Shown piece after piece: positions 8,343-15,557 of a stretch of DNA of 64,000 nucleotides (position 1 is its first letter; every line of letters starts with the position of its first letter). A program made the position numbers and the translations under genes. Below the pieces are notes generated by a model, which saw nothing but the letters and a program-made list of their open reading frames with translations, ran no database searches and was not told the DNA's origin. This DNA comes from WM-3-3 sp041660045. GTDB lineage: Bacteria > Pseudomonadota > Gammaproteobacteria > Methylococcales > Methylomonadaceae. Location of the stretch: contig JBAZXA010000006.1 of NCBI GenBank assembly GCA_041660045.1, positions 124,001-188,000 on the forward strand, written 5' to 3'.

Positions 8343-10477
8343 AACCACCGGTTAGCCTGTCTATCGTCATATTATTTGGGCTTATCATGCTGTCATTGCA
8401 GCTGATGAGTTCGTCCACCCAAGCCTCTTCTGAGCTGAGTGCCATGTATTCTTGGCTGTTATTAGCCAACGTTTTAGGCTCAGTTGTGCTGTTGGGTTTG
8501 GTGGGCGCTAACATTTATTCTTTGCTGCGGGAGCTAAAAAAACGCGCGGCCGGCTCGCGCTTAACCACGCGCATGGTGTCATTGTTTGTGGTGTTGTCAT
8601 TGGTTCCGGCCGCGATAGTTTTTTATTTTTCCATGCAGTTTTTACATCAAGGTATAGACAGTTGGTTTAATGTTGAAATTGACCGCGCCATGGAAGATGC
8701 TTTAGAGCTTAGCCAAGCCTCCCTAGAGCAGCGGATGCGCTGGAATTTAAAGCAAACCCAGCAGCTTGCAGAAAAACTGCAAAGCGCAGAAGAAAACTTA
8801 CCAGAATCTGTGGTGGCATTGGAATTAGAAACTTTACGTGAAAATGTCAATGCCTCGGAAATAACCTTATTTTCCCGGCAAGGCCGGATTATTGTCTCTA
8901 GTAGCAGTAATCCCAGCGACATATTACCCAGCCTGCCTGATGAAAATGTCTGGCTACAAGTGCGTAAAAATGGCGAATTTATGTCGATGAGCCCTGTACG
9001 CGACGATAGCTTAATGGTACGGGTGATGGTAACGGTTAAGACCGATGAAGAACAATATCTACAAGCTTTGTTTAGGGTCCCTGTTAGGATCACAGATTTG
9101 GCAGATTCTGTGGAATTTGCTTTTGCGCGTTACCAAGAAATGCATTTTCTACGGGATTCACTAAAACTAAGTTTTTCCTTAGTGCTGTCTTTGGTTTTAT
9201 TAATGAGCTTATTGGCTGCTATATGGGTGGCTTTTATCAGTATCCGTAATATAGTAGCGCCTGTTAAAGAACTGGTAAAAGGTACGCAGGCTGTGGCTTC
9301 TGGGCAATATGACCAACAATTGCCAGTAATAGCACAAGATGATCTTGGCTTTTTGGTGGAGTCCTTCAACGATATGACGCATCGGCTTTCCCTAGCCCGG
9401 GATGAAACCCGAATGGCGGGTTTGGAAGTGGAAAACCAGCGAGCCTATTTGGAAACCATCTTAGCCAATTTAACTGCTGGTGTAATCAGTTTTGATGCAC
9501 AGTATCGTGTGCGCACAGCCAATCAAGCCGCTTATCGTATATTTCATATACCCGTCAGCCACATTATTGGCCAAACTTTTCTTGAAATCGCTGAAGGTTA
9601 TTCTGAACTGGTTGAGCCCTTAAAAGCCGTGCAGCGGTTCTTAGAACAAACCGATGATATTTGGCAGCATAGGCTGGCTTTTTTAGGCCCTAATGGTCGT
9701 CAGGAACTGTTATGCCGTGGTACTCCGCTCTTTTCCCAAGAGGGCGTTCGGGTGGGTGCGGTAGTGGTGTTTGATGATGTTACCGACTTGATCCAAGCGC
9801 AAAAAAATGCAGCATGGGGTGAGGTGGCCCGCCGTCTGGCGCATGAAATTAAAAATCCTCTGACACCTATTCAATTGTCTGCCGAGCGCTTACGGCATAA
9901 ATTAACGGCTAAACTTGATGCTGGGGACGTCGATATTTTGCAACGCTCCACGCAAACTATCGTACAGCAGGTTGAAGCTATGAAAGAAATGGTTGATGAT
10001 TTTTCAGAATATGCTAAACCTTCTAAGAAACAAGCTGTTGATATTAATTTGCCGCAACTCATTCAAGAAGTTTTGGCCTTATATGCTTTACAATCAGGAA
10101 CTCGTTTTAAATTAAGCCATGAGGATGCCCAGTTGACTGTAAATGGTGACCCTGTCAGCATCCGGCAAATATTACATAATTTGATTAAGAATGCACTTGA
10201 AGCAATTGATGGCAAAGGCTTGATCGAAATTAACCTGAAACGGGTGCAAAAAAATAATGCCGATTTTATTGAAATAGCCCTTTATGATGATGGCCCGGGC
10301 ATTAAAGAAGAACAAATTGAAAAGATTTTTGAGCCTTATGTTACAACAAAAGCAAGAGGAACGGGTTTAGGCCTGGCCATAGTCAAAAAAATTATAGAAG
10401 AGCACGGTGGTGCCATATGGGTTGATATTAACCGTAAATTGGGTGCTGGTTTTATTATCCAGTTACCCGCCGTTTAA
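8324..10477 (+). CDS. ntrY: NtrY-like membrane sensor histidine kinase
   Basis: A 717-residue transmembrane kinase. Hydrophobic segments lie near residues 10-30, 40-65 and 85-105, then an extracytoplasmic region and a further membrane helix near 285-310. HAMP (about 310-370), PAS (about 380-490), HisKA (H-box RRLAHEIKNPLTP) and HATPase (N-box LIKNALEAI, G-boxes DDGPGI and GTGLGLAIV) follow. This order is that of the NtrY family, which pairs with NtrX and responds to nitrogen or redox/envelope cues in other bacteria. The ATG at 8324 overlaps the end of the DUF4390 gene, and ntrX follows 16 bp downstream. The ligand is not deducible. Confidence 0.9.
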   Translation: MAFEKIKPPVSLSIVILFGLIMLSLQLMSSSTQASSELSAMYSWLLLANVLGSVVLLGLVGANIYSLLRELKKRAAGSRLTTRMVSLFVVLSLVPAAIVFYFSMQFLHQGIDSWFNVEIDRAMEDALELSQASLEQRMRWNLKQTQQLAEKLQSAEENLPESVVALELETLRENVNASEITLFSRQGRIIVSSSSNPSDILPSLPDENVWLQVRKNGEFMSMSPVRDDSLMVRVMVTVKTDEEQYLQALFRVPVRITDLADSVEFAFARYQEMHFLRDSLKLSFSLVLSLVLLMSLLAAIWVAFISIRNIVAPVKELVKGTQAVASGQYDQQLPVIAQDDLGFLVESFNDMTHRLSLARDETRMAGLEVENQRAYLETILANLTAGVISFDAQYRVRTANQAAYRIFHIPVSHIIGQTFLEIAEGYSELVEPLKAVQRFLEQTDDIWQHRLAFLGPNGRQELLCRGTPLFSQEGVRVGAVVVFDDVTDLIQAQKNAAWGEVARRLAHEIKNPLTPIQLSAERLRHKLTAKLDAGDVDILQRSTQTIVQQVEAMKEMVDDFSEYAKPSKKQAVDINLPQLIQEVLALYALQSGTRFKLSHEDAQLTVNGDPVSIRQILHNLIKNALEAIDGKGLIEINLKRVQKNNADFIEIALYDDGPGIKEEQIEKIFEPYVTTKARGTGLGLAIVKKIIEEHGGAIWVDINRKLGAGFIIQLPAV

Positions 10478-10493
10478 TTAAAAGACATAAATC

Positions 10494-11858
10494 ATGAATA
10501 CAAAAACACCCCGCATATTGGTAGTTGATGATGAGCCTGAAATTCGCCGTTTAGTTGGTGAAATCTTGGAAGATGAAGGTTACCAAGTGGCCATGGCTGA
10601 GAATGCGAGTGAAGCCAGAATGCTGAAGAAAACCAGCTTACCTAACTTGATATTGCTGGATATTTGGATGCCGGATACTGATGGGATTACACTTTTGAAA
10701 GAATGGTTGGCAGAAGGGCACTTAGCCTGCCCTGTCGTGATGATGTCAGGGCATGGCTCGGTCGAAACAGCAGTTGAAGCAACGCGCCTTGGCGCCTACG
10801 ATTTTTTAGAAAAACCCCTGTCATTGGCAAAACTATTGCTGATAGTTGGCCGCGCCTTAGAGGCCAGTAACCTACAAATAGAAAATGACGGGCTTAAGCA
10901 ACAATTGGGCATAGACATTGAGCCTGTTGGTAAAAGTGCTGCAGTAGCCAGGATTAAAGAACAGCTTAAACGGCTAGCCCAGCATGATGCCCGGGTGTTA
11001 TTTGTGGGTGAGCCTGGCGTTGGTAAAGAAATGTATGCCCGCTATTTGCATAACAACAGCGCACATAGGAACGGGCCGTTCATTGATGTGGCCGTAGGCA
11101 GTATTTCACCGGAAAACTCGGCGGTGGAGTTTTTTGGTAAAGAAGACGTCAGCGGTAAAATATACCCTGGTTTGCTTGAGCGGGCGCACAAAGGAACGTT
11201 GTTTTTAGGCGAAATTGCCGGTATGGATAAAGAAACCCAAGCGCGCTTGCTGAGTGCTTTGGAGTCCAGTTCATTTTTGCGTGTTGGTGGCAGTGCCGCT
11301 GTGCGGGTAGAGGTTAGGGTGGTCGCCTCTACCCGGGTTTCTTTAAGTAATGAAGTGAAGGCAGGCCGCTTTAGGCAAGACTTGTATTATCTGTTAGAAG
11401 AAGTCACGCTAGATATACTACCACTCAGGGAGCACAGCGAAGATGTCCCCAGTTTGCTTAATTTTTATGTCGATTATTTTGTAAATCAGGATAAGTTAAG
11501 TTTTCGGCGGTTTTCTATGGCCGCCCAAAATTTTTTACGCAACTATAGCTGGCGTGGTAATGTGCGTGAATTGAAAAACTTAGTACAGCGCTTAATGATC
11601 CTAGGGGCAGGTGAAGATATAGAGTTGGATGAAGTCAAGGCGGCCTTGGGTAACGTAGTATCAGACGTTTTAATGTCGACATCGGTGCCTGACTTCTTCA
11701 ATCTGCCGTTAAAAGAAGCCAGGGATCATTTTGAAAAAGCTTATTTAGAATATCATTTTGAAAAAACCGGGGGCAGTGTTGCCAAGTTATCCACTGTAGT
11801 GGGCATGGAGCGCACCCATTTATACCGTAAGCTACATTCATTAAACATCAAGTTATGA
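10494..11858 (+). CDS. ntrX: NtrX-type response regulator with degenerate AAA+ domain
   Basis: A 454-residue response regulator: REC domain at 1-120 with phosphoacceptor D56 (LILLDIWMPD), AAA+ sigma54-activator-like domain at 145-370, and a C-terminal Fis-type helix-turn-helix (GMERTHLYRKLHSL). The Walker A is intact (GEPGVGKE, 172-179). The GAFTGA loop that contacts sigma54 is absent; the corresponding stretch reads KEDVSGKIYPGLLE. The Walker B Asp is replaced by Gly (GTLFLGEIAG instead of the usual LFLDEIGD). It therefore probably does not activate sigma54 promoters and may act as a repressor or sigma70 regulator, as proposed for some NtrX proteins. Partner is the upstream kinase. Confidence 0.9.
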   Translation: MNTKTPRILVVDDEPEIRRLVGEILEDEGYQVAMAENASEARMLKKTSLPNLILLDIWMPDTDGITLLKEWLAEGHLACPVVMMSGHGSVETAVEATRLGAYDFLEKPLSLAKLLLIVGRALEASNLQIENDGLKQQLGIDIEPVGKSAAVARIKEQLKRLAQHDARVLFVGEPGVGKEMYARYLHNNSAHRNGPFIDVAVGSISPENSAVEFFGKEDVSGKIYPGLLERAHKGTLFLGEIAGMDKETQARLLSALESSSFLRVGGSAAVRVEVRVVASTRVSLSNEVKAGRFRQDLYYLLEEVTLDILPLREHSEDVPSLLNFYVDYFVNQDKLSFRRFSMAAQNFLRNYSWRGNVRELKNLVQRLMILGAGEDIELDEVKAALGNVVSDVLMSTSVPDFFNLPLKEARDHFEKAYLEYHFEKTGGSVAKLSTVVGMERTHLYRKLHSLNIKL

Positions 11859-11894
11859 TTTTTGTTAGACTAGGCCATGCGAGAATAAATAAAC

Positions 11895-11923
11895 TTGAAA
11901 TTTTCGCCATCATTGGATATAAT
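11895..11923 (+). promoter_or_regulatory. Sigma70 promoter of rplM-rpsI
   Basis: TTGAAA at 11895-11900 and TATAAT at 11918-11923 are separated by exactly 17 bp, an excellent match to the sigma70 consensus. Transcription would begin near 11930, leaving a leader of about 30 nt before the rplM ATG at 11962. L13 operons are autogenously controlled in E. coli, but the leader here is short and I see no clear structure in it. Confidence 0.8.
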
Positions 11924-11961
11924 TCCATCTTTTAGGCCGTTAACAGAAAGACTAATTAACG

Positions 11962-12390
11962 ATGAAAACATTTAGTGCAAAACCAGCAGAAGTAAAGCGC
12001 GATTGGTATGTTGTTGATGCGGAAGGTAAAACTTTAGGACGCTTAGCTTCAGAAGTAGCAAGTCGTCTTCGTGGCAAACACAAGCCAGAATACACACCTC
12101 ACGTCGATACCGGCGATTACATTATTGTCATTAATGCAGAAAAAATCGGCGTTACCGGTAATAAAGAAAAAGATAAACTCTATCAACATCATACCGGCTA
12201 TATCGGTAATTTGAAAACAGTTAGTCTAGGCAAATTGAGAAAAACTTTTCCTGACCGTATTATCAGTACAGCGGTTAAAGGAATGTTGCCAAAAAATCCA
12301 TTGGGTCGGGCTATGTTTAAAAAATTAAAAATATATGCAGGTCCAGTACATGAACATCAGGCACAACAGCCTAAAGTATTAGAATTTTAA
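11962..12390 (+). CDS. rplM: 50S ribosomal protein L13
   Basis: The 142-residue protein begins MKTFSAKPAEVKRDWYVVDA and contains TLGRLASEVASRLRGKHKP and GMLPKNPLGR, all diagnostic of bacterial L13, an early-assembling 23S rRNA-binding protein. Length equals the family norm. It is the first gene of the rplM-rpsI operon, preceded by a near-consensus promoter and followed 11 bp later by rpsI. Expression style (short leader, operon terminator) fits a strongly transcribed ribosomal unit. Confidence 0.99.
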   Translation: MKTFSAKPAEVKRDWYVVDAEGKTLGRLASEVASRLRGKHKPEYTPHVDTGDYIIVINAEKIGVTGNKEKDKLYQHHTGYIGNLKTVSLGKLRKTFPDRIISTAVKGMLPKNPLGRAMFKKLKIYAGPVHEHQAQQPKVLEF

Positions 12391-12401
12391 GCGGGTAAGT
12401 C

Positions 12402-12794
12402 ATGGCAGCAGCTCAGTATTATGGAACAGGTCGTCGTAAAAGTGCAATTGCACGAGTTTATGCTACCTTAGGAACGGGTAAAATTATAATCAACCGGAAA
12501 TCTGTTGAAGAATACTTTGGCCGTAAAACCGATCAAATGGTATCTTGCCAACCCTTAGAAGCCATTGATGCCGTCGGTAAATTTGATCTTAATATCATCG
12601 TTAAAGGTGGTGGCCCATCTGGCCAGGCTGGTGCAATCCGTCATGGTCTCACTCGAGCCTTGATGTTATATGATGAAACACTAAGGCCTACTTTAAGAAA
12701 AGAAGGCTATGTTACACGTGATTCCCGTGTTGTTGAACGTAAAAAAGTTGGCTTACACAAAGCTAGAAAACGTCCTCAATACTCAAAACGCTAA
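12402..12794 (+). CDS. rpsI: 30S ribosomal protein S9
   Basis: A 130-residue protein beginning MAAAQYYGTGRRKSAIARVY and ending in the invariant basic tail KKVGLHKARKRPQYSKR, whose last Arg reaches the P-site tRNA in the ribosome. The GGGPSGQAGAIRHGLTRAL segment is also classic S9. It is co-transcribed with rplM and ends 33 bp before a strong intrinsic terminator. Confidence 0.99.
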   Translation: MAAAQYYGTGRRKSAIARVYATLGTGKIIINRKSVEEYFGRKTDQMVSCQPLEAIDAVGKFDLNIIVKGGGPSGQAGAIRHGLTRALMLYDETLRPTLRKEGYVTRDSRVVERKKVGLHKARKRPQYSKR

Positions 12795-12827
12795 TTTTTA
12801 TGTGTTAAGTTTTACGCATAAAGTTGA

Positions 12828-12866
12828 AAAGGGTTGCATTCATAGGGATGCAACCCTTTTTTTATC
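12828..12866 (+). terminator. Intrinsic terminator of rplM-rpsI
   Basis: A GC-containing stem formed by AAGGGTTGCAT and ATGCAACCCTT, with a short loop (tcataggg region), is followed by a run of seven or more T residues. It lies just after the rpsI stop and before the glycosyltransferase gene, a textbook rho-independent terminator. Confidence 0.92.
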
Positions 12867-12908
12867 CCTCTATTTTATAGATTTTAATTTCTTCGGTTGG
12901 GAGAACAT

Positions 12909-13640
12909 GTGAAAATCTCTATCGTTATACCTGTCCATAACGAAGCGGATAATCTGGTTTCATTGATCAACGAGATTGCCAAAATAATGCAGCAGGCCGC
13001 AGCCTATGAAATCATCTATGTCGACGATGGCAGCACTGATGCAACCCCCGCTATATTACGGCAACAGCTCGATGTCATTAAATACCTAAGAGTTATTCGC
13101 CATCAAACAACTTGCGGGCAAAGTACCGCTATCCATAGCGGCGTAAAAGCCGCCCGCTACCCTTATATCGCAACACTGGACGGAGATGGACAAAATGATC
13201 CTGCTGATGTGCCAAGATTGTATAAGTTGCTAATTAAAGGGCGGGAAATGAACTCTGCTTTGTGGATGATGGTCGGATGGCGTAATAAGCGTCATGATTC
13301 CAGCTGGCGTTTATTTTCGTCTAAGCTAGCTAATTTTGTACGTTCTTCTTTTTTGGGTGATCAAACCCCTGATACAGGCTGTGGTTTAAAAGTTTTTTTA
13401 AGGGAAAGTTTTTTAGAATTACCTTATTTTGACCATATGCATCGGTTTTTACCCGCTTTAGTACTTAGGGCTGGTGGTGAGGTAAGGTCAGAACCTGTTA
13501 ATCATCGGCCAAGAATCTATGGCAAGTCCAATTATGGCACGCTGGACAGACTGTGGGCGGGCATTATAGATTTATTAGGCGTCATTTGGTTATTAAAGCG
13601 AACAAAACGGACATTGGCGAAGGAAATCGAACGTGGATAA
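12909..13640 (+). CDS. GT2 family polyprenyl-phosphate glycosyltransferase
   Basis: A family 2 glycosyltransferase of the dolichol-phosphate-mannose-synthase/ArnC type, about 243 residues. It starts VKISIVIPVHNEADNL and shows the nucleotide-sugar binding YVDDGSTDATP and the metal-binding ATLDGDGQNDP motifs. No C-terminal membrane helices of the GtrB type are evident. It would transfer a sugar from a nucleotide donor to undecaprenyl phosphate. The GTG start at 12909 is preceded by gggag at good spacing; TTG at 12897 is less likely. It overlaps the next gene by 8 bp and is the first member of a GT2/LAB_N/ArnT-like trio. The exact sugar is unknown. Confidence 0.9.
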   Translation: MKISIVIPVHNEADNLVSLINEIAKIMQQAAAYEIIYVDDGSTDATPAILRQQLDVIKYLRVIRHQTTCGQSTAIHSGVKAARYPYIATLDGDGQNDPADVPRLYKLLIKGREMNSALWMMVGWRNKRHDSSWRLFSSKLANFVRSSFLGDQTPDTGCGLKVFLRESFLELPYFDHMHRFLPALVLRAGGEVRSEPVNHRPRIYGKSNYGTLDRLWAGIIDLLGVIWLLKRTKRTLAKEIERG

Positions 13641-13911
13641 AGAAACAATTTGGTTGGGCGTAGGTTTTTTGGGGCAGGCATTGTTTTCTGCGCGCTTTAT
13701 TGTGCAATGGATTAAAAGTGAGCGGGAAAAGAAAAGTGTCTTCCCGGTAGCTTTTTGGTATTTTAGTATTACCGGCGGGATGACTTTATTGGCTTACGCC
13801 TTGTACCGGGAAGATCCCGTGTTTATAGTCGGCCAGTTAACTGGATTATTTATTTATTTCCGAAATTTATATTTTATAGTTTACGAAAAAAAGAATAATA
13901 ACAATGATTAA
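13633..13911 (+). CDS. Lipid A biosynthesis N-terminal (LAB_N) domain membrane protein
   Basis: A 92-residue three-helix membrane protein beginning MDKETIWLGVGFLGQALFSA and containing RFIVQWIKSEREKKSVFPVAFWYFS. This is the LAB_N pattern also found as an N-terminal extension in some LpxB proteins. Stand-alone copies commonly sit between a GT2 polyprenyl-phosphate glycosyltransferase and an ArnT-like transferase, exactly as here. It is likely a small partner that handles or flips the lipid-linked sugar, which is inference. Its start overlaps the GT2 stop. Confidence 0.88.
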   Translation: MDKETIWLGVGFLGQALFSARFIVQWIKSEREKKSVFPVAFWYFSITGGMTLLAYALYREDPVFIVGQLTGLFIYFRNLYFIVYEKKNNNND

Positions 13912-13926
13912 GGGTCATATTGGTTG

Positions 13927-15552
13927 ATGTATAGGCATTTGCCTTATCGATTTTGGGTATTTTTTATTTGGGCGGGCATGATGTCCGCTTGCCTCTTCAA
14001 CCGTCCTTTATTACCTGTCGATGAAACCCGTTACGTGTCAGTTGCATGGGAAATGTGGGTTAGGCATGACTTTTTAGTACCTTATCTGAATGGTGAAGTC
14101 TATAGCCATAAACCGCCGTTGCTTTTTTGGTTGATACAGCTGAGTTGGTGGTTTTTTGGTGTCAATGATTGGGCGCTACGTTGGATAGTGCCTTTATTTT
14201 CTTTAGCCAGCATTGCTTTGTCTTATCTTGCTGCAGGCTTACTTTGGCCGCAACGGCCAATAATTAAAGAATTGGTGGTGTTTATTCTACCCAGCAGCAT
14301 TTTCTGGATGGCCTATAGTTCATTGACTATGTTCGATATGATATTGACTTGCATAGTCTTGATGGGAATGTGTAGTTTGTTGCAGTTGCAGCGGAATTTT
14401 TTATCGTTGCGCTGGTGGGGTGTGTATGGGTTAGCTATTGCTGGCGGTCTTTTATGTAAAGGCCCTGTGGTTTTACTGCACTTATTACCAGTCGCTTTAT
14501 TAGCGCCTTGGTGGCATAGTGGAGCAATTCAAGGTGGCTGGATCTTGTGGTATCGCAACTTAGCGTATGCCGTTTTATTGGGTATAGCTATGGCGCTGTG
14601 TTGGGCTATACCGGCCGGTATAGCAGGTGGTAGTAGTTATCGTAATGAGATTTTCTTTGGCCAAACTAGCGGACGTCTAATTGAGTCTTTTGCCCATCAG
14701 CTGCCTTGGTGGTGGTATGCGCAAAATTTTCCCTTAGTATTATTACCTTGGGTGATTTGGCAGCCAGTTTGGCACGGCGTTAAAACATTATCTCTAAAAG
14801 AGCCACAAACCCGATTTTGTCTCGCATGGTTGGTGCCTATTTTTATCACTTTTTCCCTGATTAGTGGGAAGCGTCTGCATTATTTACTACCTATTTTGCC
14901 GAGTATCACGTTATTGCTTGCCTATGTTTTAGAAAGTGTAGTGGCGGACAAGGTAGCTTGGCAGCGTTGGCATCGAAATATGATGATGGGTTTCGCCATC
15001 ATGGGGGCGGTGGTCGCGTTAATGCCAACGCTTGAGGCCTTTGAGTGGCAGCGTGAACTTGCCTTAATCTCTCCGTGGTGGCCAAGTTTGATTACAATTG
15101 CAGCGATTGCCGCCTTATGGCTTAAGGTACACGATGTTCGATATGCCGTGTTTTTTGTGAGTAACATTTCGGCATTCAGTTTTATTTTATTGGTCTTAGG
15201 CTTTTTTCAGATTAATGCTTATCGTTACGACACCCAACCTTTAGCGCAAAAACTTGCCAAGTTTATGGCGGATGGTCAAGCTGTCGCGTTTTATACAACC
15301 AAATATTATGGCCAGTATCAGTTTACAGGTAGACTCGATAAATCCATTACTGTGTTATCAGATGCCAAGCAATTGGTGCATTGGGCAAAACAGCATCAAA
15401 TAGGCCATTTTATGGTGATTTATAAAGAGATAGGGCAAATGGATGAGCAACTTTTAGCCGCCCATTATCCGTTTAGGAATCAAAATATAGGTTTAATTTC
15501 TAGCTTAACATTACTTAGAAACCCAGATCTTGCATTAACCTTTAAACCATAA
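13927..15552 (+). CDS. ArnT/PMT-like membrane glycosyltransferase
   Basis: A 541-residue GT-C fold protein with many transmembrane helices. The first periplasmic loop has NRPLLPVDETRYVSVAWEMW, containing the conserved acidic DE residues of ArnT/PMT-type enzymes, and HKPPLLFWLI follows, another family hallmark. It would use a polyprenyl-phosphate sugar made by the upstream GT2 enzyme to modify lipid A or another envelope acceptor on the periplasmic side. ATG at 13927 follows TTG at 13924. Its stop is only 5 bp from the stop of the convergent next gene. The acceptor cannot be deduced. Confidence 0.88.
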   Translation: MYRHLPYRFWVFFIWAGMMSACLFNRPLLPVDETRYVSVAWEMWVRHDFLVPYLNGEVYSHKPPLLFWLIQLSWWFFGVNDWALRWIVPLFSLASIALSYLAAGLLWPQRPIIKELVVFILPSSIFWMAYSSLTMFDMILTCIVLMGMCSLLQLQRNFLSLRWWGVYGLAIAGGLLCKGPVVLLHLLPVALLAPWWHSGAIQGGWILWYRNLAYAVLLGIAMALCWAIPAGIAGGSSYRNEIFFGQTSGRLIESFAHQLPWWWYAQNFPLVLLPWVIWQPVWHGVKTLSLKEPQTRFCLAWLVPIFITFSLISGKRLHYLLPILPSITLLLAYVLESVVADKVAWQRWHRNMMMGFAIMGAVVALMPTLEAFEWQRELALISPWWPSLITIAAIAALWLKVHDVRYAVFFVSNISAFSFILLVLGFFQINAYRYDTQPLAQKLAKFMADGQAVAFYTTKYYGQYQFTGRLDKSITVLSDAKQLVHWAKQHQIGHFMVIYKEIGQMDEQLLAAHYPFRNQNIGLISSLTLLRNPDLALTFKP

Positions 15553-15557
15553 AACGC

